Positions 46,350 through 56,839 of a DNA stretch of 64,000 nucleotides are shown piece by piece; within the stretch, counting starts at the first letter, position 1; each line of letters starts with the position of its first letter. The translations under genes and the position numbers were made by a program. The stretch comes from Heloderma charlesbogerti (lineage: Eukaryota > Chordata > Lepidosauria > Squamata > Helodermatidae): NCBI GenBank assembly GCA_026122225.1, contig JANEZZ010002667.1:434001-498000 (forward strand), in the 5' to 3' direction. A model generated the notes under the pieces. It searched no databases. It was not told where the DNA came from and worked only from the letters and a program-made list of their open reading frames with translations.

Positions 46350-47370
46350 AGTAGATAAGCTGTTGACAAAGTGCCCCATGATATCCTGATTAGCAAACTA
46401 GCTAAACATGGGCTAGATGGAACAACCATCAGGTGGATCCACAGTTGGCTAGAAAATCAGACTCAAAGAGAGATTATCAATGGGATCTTCTCAAACTGGG
46501 GAGAGGTAATGAGCAGGCTACCACAGGGCTTGGTCCTGGGCCCAGTGCTGTTCAACATGTTTATTAATGACTTGGATGAGGTGGTGCAGGGAATGCTTAT
46601 TTGATTTGCAGATGCCACAAAATTGGGTGGGATAGCTAATACCCTGGAAGACAGAAACAAAATTCAGAGTGATCTGGATAGGTTGGAGCGCTGGGCAGAA
46701 AACAACAGAATGAAATTTAATAGGGATGAATGCCAAGTTTCTACACCTAGGAAAAAGAAACGAAATGCCCAGTTACAAGATGGGGGAAACTTGGCTCAAC
46801 AATACTACAAGCTAGAAGGATCTTGGAATTGTTGTCGATCACAAGCTGAATATGAGCCAACAATGTGATGTGGCTGCAAAAAAGGCAAATGCTCTTTGGG
46901 GCTGCATTAATAGAAGTAAAACTTCAAAATCCCATGAAGTACTAGTTCCCGTCTACTCAGCACTGGTTAGGCCTCATCTTGAATACTGTGTCCAGTTCTG
47001 GGCAGTGCAAGAAAGATGCAGACAAATTGGAAAATGTTCAGAGGAGGGCAATGAAGATGATCAGGGGACTGGAAATGAAGCCCTATGAGGAGAGACTGAA
47101 AGAACTGGGCATGTTTAGCCTTGAGAAGAGAAGACTGAGGTGAGATATGATAGCGCTCTTCAAGGACTTGAAAGGTTGTCACGGAGAGGAAGGCCAGGAT
47201 CTCTTCTCCATCATCCCAGAGTGCAGGACATGGAATAATGGGCTCATGTTACAGGAAGCCAGATTCCGGGTGAACATCAGGAAAAACTTCCTGACTGCTA
47301 GAGCAATACGACAGGGGGTTGGACTCGATGGTCTTATAGGCCCCTTCCAACCCTACTATTCTATGATTCT
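46350..47370 (+). mobile_element. CR1 LINE ORF2 C-terminal half and 3' end, inactivated
   Basis: The reading starts [17 protein letters not shown], with the motif [20 protein letters not shown]. The catalytic motif then reads FADATKLGG, so the second Asp of FADD is Ala (46611-46616), and a TGA stop lies just before it (46602-46604). Further on come NMSQQCDVAAKKANALWG and [16 protein letters not shown] in shifted frames. The 3' UTR ends ccttccaaccctactattc and tatgattct, the CR1 signature. It interrupts the L2-like copy. Confidence 0.88.
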
Positions 47371-47885
47371 AAAGGAAGGAGTTTTATAACTGAGGTGCCA
47401 CTACCAAGAAGGCCCTATGATCTCTGGTCACCAAACCAAACCTCACCTCAGAAGGTGGGGGAGGCACTTAGAGTTGGGCCATTGATGATCTTAACTAGCA
47501 GGTGGGTTTATATGGCAGTAAGTAGCCCTTCAGATACTCTGGTTTTAGACTGTTTAGGGCAGCATTCCCCAACCTGACATGACACCCTCCAGATGTGCTG
47601 GATTACAACAACACATCTGGAGGGTGCCTGATTGGGGAAGGCTGGTTTAGGGCTTTAAAGATCAAGACACATTGAATTGTGCTCAGAAATAAACTGGTAG
47701 CCAGTGAAAGTACTTTTAAGTACTGGTGAGATCTGTTCATTCCTAGATGTTCTGTTAAGAGCCTCACAGCTGTATTCTGAACCAACTGACGTGTCAGAAT
47801 AGCCTTCAGAGTTAGTCTGACATAGAAGTGCATTAGAGTAATCTAATCTGGCTGTTACCAGGGCATGGTGGTAAAAACATATGTA
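47371..47885 (-). mobile_element. L2-like LINE, second copy, remainder (minus strand)
   Basis: Continues 46065-46349 on the other side of the CR1. It has the reversed L2-like text gccactaccaagaaggccct, aaactggtagccagtgaaag, cctcacagctgtattctgaa and gtgcattagagtaatctaat. The minus-strand product in places reads LNQPSPIRHPP-like C-terminal text with frame breaks. A palindromic MITE (47560-47644) is inserted in it. Confidence 0.65.
47560..47644. mobile_element. Palindromic hAT MITE, 85-bp deletion form, perfect 8-bp TSD
   Basis: Begins cagcattccccaacctgac and ends gattggggaaggctg, with the inner arms ctccagatgtgctggattac and acacatctggaggg. The flanks gtttaggg (47552-47559 and 47645-47652) are identical. 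The middle of the 136-bp form is missing. It is inserted in the L2-like LINE. Confidence 0.92.
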
Positions 47886-48949
47886 AAGTTAAAAGTTCTT
47901 CCCCCTGCTTACCAGTGATGGGAGTCATAGCAGGGGTGGGAACTGATTTGGGGTGGGAGCCATATGACCCCCCATCAGGGGCATTGCTAGGTTCTTAAAA
48001 GATCCTGGGCACAGGCCCATAACACACATTTGCGCATATATATATATTCGAGTCTAAGCGCACCTCTAATACATATGTGTGTGTGTGTGGTGTGTGCATG
48101 TGGTGTGCTTGCGTGTGTGTATAGATTACATACATACATAAGAAGTGTGCACTGACCCCCCACCCCACTTCAACTCAGACCTCAATTCAGCATTTTGGAA
48201 AATATCCTTCTTCTGCTCGGGCCAATTTGTAGTCGGACCATTTCAGCTCAGCACCAAACCTGAATCAAGGTTTGGGAAAATGAGTCTTTATGCTTCCTGT
48301 TGACTACCATTAGCAATTAAAAAAGAAACACCCTGTAACTTTTTCTCTTGGTCAGAACTGGATGATCATTTCAGGCATAGTAGCCCCCTAGAAGGGGATT
48401 ACACCTGCCCAATGTCATAAAAATAGGTGCAGGGTTTATATTTTGATTTTCTTTTAAGGGGAACTGCCAATAACATTTTAATTCCTTGGAAGAATTGGAT
48501 AAACATTTCAGGATTCTTTGCCCCATCAGAGGAGATCATGTCTCCAAATTTCAGAATGATAGCCGCAAGAGTTTTTGTGCAAGAGTGGCCTTGACATTTT
48601 GAGGTCTCCAAAAGAGGACATATTTATCTCCCTATGTTCCTTGTGGATCATTGTTCTGAAAATTACAGACAGCCTAGAGTTGTCCCTAAGTAAGAAACCA
48701 TCAAAGTTTCAGAAGGATAGGTGCAGCAGTTCATGTGGAAGGGGAGTTCTCCAGTTTGGAGGAGGGAGTGATTTGCTTTCCCTTCACCCCTTCCCCAATA
48801 GTTTTTTGGGTAAATTTGTATGAAAATGCGCGGGTCATTAGAAGTGTCTCCCAGGCAAGAAACCTGCAACGTTTCTGAAGGATATACATGTATGCACATT
48901 TAGAATGACTAGAATTTATTTACATTTCACCAATCTTAGCAGCAGGGCA

Positions 48950-49085
48950 GCATGGGTGGGAAGGTGCTATTGTACTCCTGTCCTGCTTGTGGGTTTCCCG
49001 TGGGCAACTGGTTGGCCACTGTGTGAACAGAATGCTGGACTAGATGGACCTTGGTCTGATGCAGCATGGCTCTTCTTATGTTCTT
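48950..49085 (+). mobile_element. LINE 3' tail carried inside hAT-like copy B
   Basis: Same CR1-clade 3' UTR as in copy A at 10091-10225, at the equivalent position: gggtgggaaggtgctattgt, ggactagatggaccttggtc and ggctcttcttatgttctta. Confidence 0.75.
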
Positions 49086-49579
49086 AAATATAGAGTGCCT
49101 CTGAGCATAAGCAGAATGCTGTTATTTCACCACTGAGCACTTACATTCCCCCCCCCTACCAATTCTGTTCCCCTCCAGCAACTCTTCATAAAAACAGATA
49201 TCTTGTTTTGTGCAACTCTCCTCTACCTCCTCCTTGTTACGCACAAGCTCTCAATGTCTCTTCCTCCCCCTAACTTCATTTGTGCCAAGATTTCACTATG
49301 TTTCAGCCAATGAGTCTGTTTTCAAAAGTAGGGCTCATTTATGGATGAGCATGTACTAAGTGCCTTTCCCTCACCACTGAAGCTAGAATTCATGCAAAAT
49401 GAAAAAAAAAACACAAATGACAAAACATGCATAGGACTGAGCTGAAAGGGTAGTCAATTCATTAGATGGAATTAGGTAGGCATTGTATTAAGCCTGCAGT
49501 ACCATGCTCACAACTCAGGACTTACTTCTGAGTAAACATGCAGACCATCAAGGTGCAAACCTCCTGGCAAAAGTAGCTC

Positions 49580-49662
49580 TTCCTGGAATCCTATGCACAC
49601 TTACCTGAAGGTAAGCGTCATTAAACATAATGGGGTTTCTGAGTAGGCATACAAAGGATTGT
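49580..49662. repeat. Short imperfect palindrome
   Basis: The left arm ggaatcctatgcacacttac pairs loosely with the right end read backwards (acaatcctttgtatgcctac). It resembles the palindrome at 54520-54605 and may belong to one MITE family. Confidence 0.45.
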
Positions 49663-49741
49663 ATAAATGAGCAGTATTTATCTTCCCTCCATTTAAAAAA
49701 ACAACAAAAAACCCTCCTATTTTTATTAAAGCTTTCTGTTC

Positions 49742-49945
49742 ATAGGAACATAGGAAGCTGCCTTATACTGAGTCAGACCCTGGGTCCATCTAGCCCAGAA
49801 TTGTTGACACTGACTGGTAGCAGCGGGTCTCCAGAGTTTCAGGCAGGATTCTTTCCTAGTCCTACCTGGAGATGCTGGGGATTGAACCTGGGACCTTCTG
49901 CATACCAATTGTGTGCTCTACCACTGAGCTACAGCCCTTCCTATT
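49742..49945 (-). mobile_element. tRNA-derived SINE, MIR-like, near-complete (minus strand)
   Basis: Read on the minus strand the head is tagctcagtggtagagcac (box A) with ggtcccaggttcaatcccc (box B), then cagcatctccaggtagg. The 3' end is gactcagtataaggcagctt and cctatgttcc. This is the best-preserved copy of the family also seen at 268-367, 4728-4925 and 15325-15525. Confidence 0.85.
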
Positions 49946-50318
49946 GCTGGATAATGGCAGCTGACAAACAAAACAGCCCCAGATTTGTTTCTCTGCAACC
50001 ATGTGAACCCACTTTTCTCAAAGACTTGAGGGAGAAGGAGAACCTCCAACCCTCTTGTCTGTTTGTATAAAGTCAAATACAGTTCAGAACTTCTCTTGCC
50101 TGCCGAAGAGAATTTTCTTTAAGAATTTCTCAAGTTATGCTTTGGGTGGAATAAAGAAGAGAAAGGAAGAACAGGATGGGGGAGGGAAGAAGAAAAGAAG
50201 AATGGTGATTGGAAATGCAGGGTGGGTGGGTAGAGAGAATTCCCTAAGCCAAGTGGCTCCTTTCAGAGAAGGAGTACTTCAAAGGAATTTAGGAGGCTGC
50301 GGAGGGTTTGTAAGGATT

Positions 50319-50659
50319 AAAAAGGTAAAGGTGTCCCCAACCAGTCGTGTCCGACTCTAGGGTGTGGTGCTCATCTCCATTTCTAAGCCAAAGAGCCAGC
50401 GCTGTCCAAAGACGCTTCCGTGGTCATGTGGCCAGCATGACTGAACACCGAGGTGCATGGAATGCTGTTACTTTTCCCGCCGAAGCGGTACCTATTTATC
50501 TACTTGCAATTTCTTGCTTTCGAACTGCTAGGTTGGCAGGAGCTGGGACTGCAGACGGGAGCTCACTCCGTCATGCGGCACTCGGGTCTCGAACTGCTGT
50601 CCTGCCGACCTTCCGGTCTGCAGTTCAGCGTCTTAACCACTAAGCCACCGCGGCCCCCA
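50319..50659 (-). mobile_element. Sauria-type SINE, full length, perfect 12-bp TSD
   Basis: Read on the minus strand it starts gggggccgcggtggcttagt (box A region), then has box B agttcgagaccc, cacatgaccacggaagcg, gacagcgctggctctttgg, and ends tagagtcggacacgactgg plus accttta and A/T. The 12-base sequence tttgtaaggatt is repeated exactly at 50307-50318 and 50660-50671. Full length and a perfect duplication suggest a relatively recent insertion. Confidence 0.93.
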
Positions 50660-51237
50660 TTTGTAAGGATTGCACGTACTTAAATTAACTGTATGAGGTG
50701 AGGTGGCTGAGGGCTTTTTCTAGCTTTTTTTAAACTGTAGAACCTGTTTAAAAGCCTTAGCAGCTCCTCGAACATGATTCCACATAGTCCTAACCCTCCT
50801 TTTGAAATAATTGAGTCCTACAGATATTTTGGAGAAATTAAAAGTGGAGGGGGAGAAAGAAGTTTGTGGTGGCTGATTGGATCCTTTGCTGCACTGAAGC
50901 TACTAAACTTTTGCAGAAGCCAAAGGTTCCCCTTTGGGGCAGCAAAATCAGGTGCTGTATGAAATACCAGTATTTCACATTAAGCTCTTTGTTCCCTTTC
51001 TTCTCCCTCTTCAAAATTTAATTGTGAGCAAGCTCCCAACAGTGGGCCTGTAAGAGCAAAAAAGTAGGGGGAGAGGGGTTTTTTTGCACCTCAAAAAAAA
51101 CCTATACCAGAGGTTAGGGATAGTGACCTCCTAATGGTCACCTTAAACACCTTCTGATTAGGATCTCTAATCCCCTGGGTGACTTGGCAGTTTTTACTTA
51201 TTGTTTTAGTCTTTGAGAAAAGGAAACTTTACTCATG

Positions 51238-51545
51238 GCTAGCACAAAAGCCTCTGGACCTAACTGTCTGAAATTTGGCAGGTTCAGTCAACTTCATAGG
51301 GGCTGCCAGGTTACCAAATTCCATGCATATATGTGGAAGCACACAAAAAATATAGCTCTTTGATTTGACAGATTTTCTTGAAAACAGCAAATTTTACCTG
51401 TGACTAGCACAAAAGCTACTGGACCTAACTGCCTGAAATTTGGCAGGTTCAATCAGCTCCATGGGGGCTACCAGGTCACATTTCATGTATTTATCATACA
51501 AAATAAAAAAGTTATGGCTGTTTCTGTTTTCCAATGCAAGTCAAT
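51238..51545 (+). repeat. Two tandem ~164-base units inside hAT-like copy B
   Basis: Units start at 51238 and 51402 with gctagcacaaaagcc and gactagcacaaaagc and carry the same landmarks as the four units in copy A. Confidence 0.8.
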
Positions 51546-51621
51546 GGGAAAATGTAAAAAAAAAATGGCAATTAGGACAGCTCAAAAGATCTGGGGCCCT
51601 AATGACGCCCCTGCCCCCATC

Positions 51622-52746
51622 AAGCCCTGTGTGGGCAGGATGACATAAGGGGCATGGCCCTGCCCCCTGACATCATCTGATCCCCGGCTGAAGTGCTGGC
51701 TGGAGCTCCTCGGGCCAGTGCTTCTGTTGGGTACATGGCTTCACTGCATGTGGGCTTTTCCCTATTGGCTGTGGGATTATGGGAGTTGCAATTCAACACA
51801 TCTGCAGGTTGGGCATGGCTGCAATAAACAAACCATGAATGGAGGGGCTGTTTGATCAGGAAGCATGCACAAGCACCCTGCTCATAAACTATAAGCCAAG
51901 ATACTCAAGAACCCTGGTTTATTGTTGTGTTCAAATGTGGTCTATATCTTCTTGTTACATAATATTGGATCCCTAAGGTCCAATAGGGCATCCCATATAG
52001 GGACAGCTATCATTGGCGGCAAGATCTTCATAGGTATACAATTGCGTTTAACCCTCTCATTATCAAGAAAGTGGACAGGACTTTGTGAAATGTATAATTC
52101 CCAACAATTAAGGAGAATTTGAAAGTATGCTCCATGACGCAGTCTCGAACATTGTATTTGGTTCTGTTTTCTCCCACTGTAGTCTATCTGTAATTTGAGT
52201 GCAAAGTTCATTATTATCAAAACTCCAGATATTCTAGAGAGGGTCCAAAACAACTGTGCTCCCAGTCAGAGGGCAACTCCTTAAATACCATAATCCTCCT
52301 ATCCTCCCCTCCCTCCTCCCAATCCTGGCAGTATCTCCTCATTATCAGTCTGAGGAGTTTGCAGCATAATTTTTGCCCAGTTTAAAGTTCTGCAGTTCAT
52401 CTGACGAATTATAGGGATGCAGTGCAGTGACCAGCTTCTTACATTCACTCAGATTCCAAATGGCTATAAATGTTGACCCACTTTATATTGCTGTAATGGC
52501 TTCTGTCAGATAGTAAACCTGGCCAAGGCCTTTTCTTGGGAGCATCGTGGGGTTGGAGGATTCTTGCTGACCCTTGCCATAGTGCTGCTATTCTCCCTCC
52601 AGCACAGTTTTCTACCACAGCAGATGGGAAAAGAGGGAGGGAGTGTTGTTTTAAAGCAAGTAGTCTTTCGGCCTAGAAATTAACCACTGAACTTTCCCCT
52701 GCCATAGAGATCTTAGAGCAATAAGAACAAAAAAAGTCTTGTGACA
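51622..52746. other. Intronic sequence, mostly unassigned
   Basis: Bases 51770-51835 contain a half-copy of the palindromic MITE group (attatgggagttgcaattca and acacatctgcaggttggg). The rest shows no gene or recognised repeat. Confidence 0.4.
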
Positions 52747-52754
52747 CCTTAAAC

Positions 52755-52814
52755 CAGCCTTTCCCAACCAGGTGCCCTCTACAGGTCTGGAGAGCACCAG
52801 GTCAGGGAAGGCTG
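52755..52814. mobile_element. Palindromic hAT MITE, 60-bp minimal form, perfect 8-bp TSD
   Basis: Only the two ends remain: cagcctttcccaaccaggtg and gcaccaggtcagggaaggctg (last 20 bases), with about 20 bases between. The flanks ccttaaac (52747-52754 and 52815-52822) are identical. This is the smallest copy here with a perfect duplication. Confidence 0.92.
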
Positions 52815-52822
52815 CCTTAAAC

Positions 52823-54519
52823 ACTAACATACTTATTATGGCATAAGCTTTCATGGTCTACAGTCCATCAGATGAAATACATATTCACTTGGATGGGAGT
52901 CTGGCAGTTGGATATAAATATCTGATCTCAAAGGATATGACTGTACAAAGATAATAATTTATATGGGGTGTGATTACACTGTGCATAAACCAATCCCTGT
53001 GGGCTTTGATGCAACGAGGTAACAGCATTTTGTCCTGTTTTTTCCTGCCGTTCATATAATTTATGGGGAAGACAACAGCACCACTATGAGCTGTGTAGGG
53101 ATATCAAAAGGAATATCAGGAACATTGTCAATGTTTGATTGCAGGAGATGCAGTGCTGGATAGTTGATCTATCAAGTGAGTCAGCAAAAGGTCAGCTGAT
53201 CTACAGGAGCCTCACATAACTCAGTAATCTCAGAGGCAGAAGCTTGGGATGGAGTTGGGGGATAGGTCTGGACAAAGGATATAAATGAAAGTTCCTGGAT
53301 GAAAGCTCTCTTGGGCCAGAGAGGAGTTTCAGTGCTGGGTTGCTGCATTTAGGCCTCCAGTCAAGCAAGCTAGGAGGAACTGGGGTAATGCTGTATTTTT
53401 GCTTTTATTCTGAGGCCCTTTGCTAGCTGCCTAGGAAGGAGGTGAGGCTTGCAAGCAAGATCTTCAGAGTAAGCTTCACAGTGGCAGACTTGGAATGCAG
53501 GCAGCTTGTGTTGGATCTGCCTTTGGAAACTAAATACAGGATGAAAGGAGACAGGTATTCCCCCATATAGTCTAATACACATCTCTCTCCAATGGAACTT
53601 TGCCATTGTAGCATCAGAAGGTTATATGCCACTTAATTCAGCATGTCAGGCTGTGGCATCACAGGAGACATACAGCATGTTCCTCCTTTGCTGAAAGGTT
53701 GCTTAGCAACTTGGTTCTACCAGCTTTAACTGCTGCTCTAACCCCTTGAAACTGATGGGGGGAACAGAAGTTTGTAAGTGAGAGTGTTTGATGTAGCTTT
53801 CCTACAGAACTAAGTAGATGTGGAACAAGGACACAAAGATGAGAAGAATTACTTTACGGCTATAAGGGAACAGTGAAAAAGTTGTTCACCCAGAGAAGAA
53901 GAAATATGAAAAAATGCATATGAAAAAATATGCATGAAAATCTGAAGATGAATTATTTGCTTGGGAGGGTGATAAATGTAAGCTATGTAGGTTAAAGGCC
54001 AAAGCTCAGTGGTAATGTTCATGGTTTGAATTATATGGGTCTCTAGCCTCATGCCTGAGCATCATCAGTTAGAGGATTTAGGGGGATGAGCTGAGGAAAA
54101 ACCCTCCACACCTTTCTAAAACTTTGGAGTACTACAATTGAGACTTACAGTTATGGATGTTGTAAGAGTCCGAGAAGGGGGTGGAGTCCAACAGACTCCC
54201 CCCACTTGGCCTCCAGGACCCTGTTCATCAACCAACCGCCACTTACTGGACCCACTTGCGTTACAGGTATGAGTGGTCCATGTATGCCTGCAGTGGTGCG
54301 TAAATGGCCCCTTTATGGCTGCCATTTACATAACATTACATATCCGGAAAACCCCAAGCTGCCATTTTTACACAAAATGGTGACTTGCTAAGAGGACAGA
54401 TGGCCCCACAGCACTTGTCAGGTGCTCCAGCTGCTCGTGCAGTGTGGCAAGCAGGGGTGGGTGGTGATGGTGGTAGCTCATCGAGCACCCCGTGAAACCA
54501 GACAGAGGTGAGTTACAGT
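52823..54519. other. Intronic sequence, nothing assigned
   Basis: AT-rich and non-coding. No repeat, exon or RNA gene is recognised. Confidence 0.35.
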
Positions 54520-54605
54520 GCAATCCTAAGCAGCTTACTCAGAAGCACATGTCAGTAAATTCAATGGAATTCACTGTCGAGTAAGTGTCCATAGGCTTGC
54601 AGCCT
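54520..54605. repeat. Imperfect palindrome (CAATCCTAAGC family)
   Basis: The left arm gtgcaatcctaagcagctta pairs with the right end read backwards (aggctgcaagcctatggac), centred on the self-complementary core ttcaatggaattcactg. Likely a decayed MITE. Confidence 0.55.
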
Positions 54606-54639
54606 TAACTGATATAGTATTGACAGGTATGGTCAGAAT

Positions 54640-54737
54640 GGTGATTCCCAAAAGCTCCAGCCAGCCTGGCCAGTGGTCAGAATGCTGGAAGTTATAGTCT
54701 GAAACATCTGGAGGGCACCAGCTTGGGGAAGGGTGAT
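54640..54737. mobile_element. Palindromic hAT MITE, decayed copy
   Basis: Contains agctccagccagcctggcca, gctggaagttatagtctgaa and acatctggagggcaccagct, then tggggaaggg. This is the right two thirds of the 22497 family; the left end is eroded. Confidence 0.7.
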
Positions 54738-55253
54738 CTCCAGCATTCAGTTCTGACAGCAGTTGGGGAGATACCTCTTTGTGTTGGGGTTCAGACTGTT
54801 GGAAGCTTATAATAAGGCATTGTTACTGAGCTTATTTTAAGGTAAACAGCTATATGAACCTTGTTCATATAGGTTTTTGCTTATATATAAGAGCAGCATA
54901 AATAATATAAGATGGGTAAGGATGGGATAGCTAAGAGAACTAAAGATTGCTAGGCCTGATAAAATATTGGTTCAATAGGCCTAGTTTGTGCCAAAATAAA
55001 ATTTGGAGAAGTATTTGTATGGGGTAGTAGAGTCATTTGTACTTTGGAAAAGAGAGAGGTCTAACAGAACAGGTTGTGGTTAAGGCACCTTTTATAGATA
55101 TGTTGCCAACCACAAGGTACAGAGATAGGATGCTTAGGGAGAAGTTAGAGACTTTTGGAAATTCTCTGGTCAGTCAGAACGTTTTCAGAAAGGAGGCACT
55201 TAGATTTAGAGTAAGGGGCTTAAATGAAGCTAGACCACTTTATAATAGTCAGT
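54738..55253. other. Unassigned sequence with a 72-codon open frame
   Basis: An open frame at 55037-55255 (+) reads MYFGKERGLTEQVVVKAPF and continues with charged residues, ending just before the SINE. I do not recognise it. It may be a fragment of an unidentified retroelement, because the flanking AT-rich text continues past the SINE, but nothing shown here proves it is coding. Confidence 0.3.
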
Positions 55254-55262
55254 AAGATCATA

Positions 55263-55561
55263 GCCTCGTGTGGCGCAGAGTGGTAGGCGGCAATATTGCA
55301 ACTGAAACTCTCCCCACGACCTGAGTTCGATCCCAGCGGAAAGCTGGGTCCCAGGTAGCCGGCTCAGGTCAACTCAGCCTTCCAGCCTTCTGAGGTCGGT
55401 AAAATGAGTACCCAGCTTGCTGGTGGGAAAGATAGTCACGACTGGGGAAGGCAATGGCAAACTACCCTGCTATAGTCTGCCATGAAAACGCCAGCATAAG
55501 AGGCGTCCCTCTAGGGCTCAGTAATGACCTGGTGCTTGCACAGGAGGAACCTTTCCTTTCC
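55263..55561 (+). mobile_element. tRNA-derived SINE, third type, flanked by duplication
   Basis: Head gcctcgtgtggcgcagagtg (box A) and ctgagttcgatcccagc (box B), body with cagccttccagccttctgag, gaaggcaatggcaaactacc and ctctagggctcagtaatgac, and a terminal cctttcctttcc. The flanks aagatcatagc (55254-55264) and aagatcttagc (55562-55572) agree at ten of eleven positions. It differs in sequence from both Sauria copies. Confidence 0.85.
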
Positions 55562-56656
55562 AAGATCTTAGCATAATGGGTATGAAGTGTGGTATTAGAT
55601 AAAGCGTTGGCATAGGACTTAGGGGTATAAAATAAAATTTTACCTGATGGGTGAGGTTCCAGCCTTCTATCTCGACTCTAAAAGAACTTATTCTTTTTGG
55701 TGAGAAAAGGGACAGGGCCTCTGCTGGCAGATTCGTTGTAAGTCTAATCATTTCTTTTCTATTTGTGTATTAAGCAGGAATGGTGTGTGTGAATGAATCT
55801 TTATAATAAAAGTAATTTATTTCACTCTAACTGGTTGTATGTGTAAATAATATCTTTATATATGAAACTCTTTATTGTGTCAAGACAGTAATATTTCCTG
55901 GCCCAAGTCAAATTCCAGAAGACAGGAAGTAAAATCCTGTCTTAATTCAAATTTCTTTCAAGACCTGGATCCTCTGGTCTTCTCAGAAGAGGGGCACTCC
56001 TCCAATGGACCCCACTACCAGCAGTGACTCTGCTGAGCAGTTGGATCCAGTCATCCCCACCCCAGGACCAGAGGCCTTCACCTGGGTTCCTGGCTGGCTC
56101 TTGCACCCTCCCCACGTCATTCCCAGGACCACAGGAGCAGAGGAGATGGCGGGCTAGGCAGGAGCTTCAGGGATGCTAGTGAAGTGCCCTGTTAGCAGCA
56201 TGTTGAGTCTACTTGAGAGGAGGGGGAAGCATATGTAAGCACCTGCCTGGATCAATGTCTGGCTGAGAAACAGGATGGCCTGGAGCCTCCACGTCCTATA
56301 TGAATTCTCAGTCTGAGTTGAATTAATGCCCATAGTGTAGTGGAGTCAGGGGTCGCAGGGATGCAGCACTGACACTTTCTGAGTAGTGGGGACATTGACA
56401 TCATCTGCCACCCCTTCAGAGTTCTCTATTCCCTTTGAGCTTAGCTGCAGTCCTCACAGTAGCTGAGGGGAAATTAAATTTTCCCAACAGTAATACATTG
56501 TTCTCTGTTGTAATACAAAGTATTTTGAGGTGGTTTGGTCTCAGAATGGGCAATTTAGACCAAATAGTTTTATAAAAGACCTGCTTTTGGTGGAGATAAA
56601 AAACTGCTAGAACTGGTTTGTTGATATGGATCAACACCACTCCCTGAGGGACTGTC

Positions 56657-56839
56657 ATGAAGAGCATCTACACTTCAAAATTTACCACTATACCACTGAT
56701 CACTGGTGAACCAACATTTCCCCAAGAGCTCCAAACTCCAGTGCAAAGGCTTCCTGAACTGGGGAAACGGGCAGTCATTGATAGACCTGTTTTCCATGAT
56801 TTTGTCTTATCCTTAAAAAACAGCAAAAAAAGCAAATAG
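56657..56839 (+). other. Unidentified 60-codon open frame
   Basis: Encodes a peptide starting MKSIYTSKFTTIPLITG and continuing with Pro-rich, then basic sequence (ELQTPVQRLPELGKRAV; end LKNSKKSK). Its composition is unusually protein-like for this AT-rich stretch, and the frame upstream reads on (about 45 bases) beyond a single TGA at 56645-56647. I cannot name a family. It could be a processed-pseudogene or retroelement fragment, or chance. Confidence 0.25.

Larger units (their letters stand above)
47976..51613. mobile_element. Large non-autonomous hAT-like transposon, copy B
   Basis: Left end CAGGGGCATTGCTAGG pairs with the right end read backwards (CAGGGGCGTCATTAGG). The flanks share cccccat (left ccccccat at 47968-47975, right cccccatc at 51614-51621). 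The interior matches copy A closely, including aagaagtgtgcactgacccc, catacatacat and tttatgcttcctgttgacta. It is longer because about 1.7 kb at 49270-51010, containing two SINEs, is absent from A. No transposase is visible. Confidence 0.85.

Noticed and set aside
50347..50643. 98-codon open frame and its mirror at 9770-10057
   Set aside because: Both are translations of the Sauria SINE on one strand or the other and have no coding role.
55037..55255. 72-codon open frame as a gene
   Set aside because: No recognised domain, no start context and no splice evidence. Kept only as unassigned sequence.
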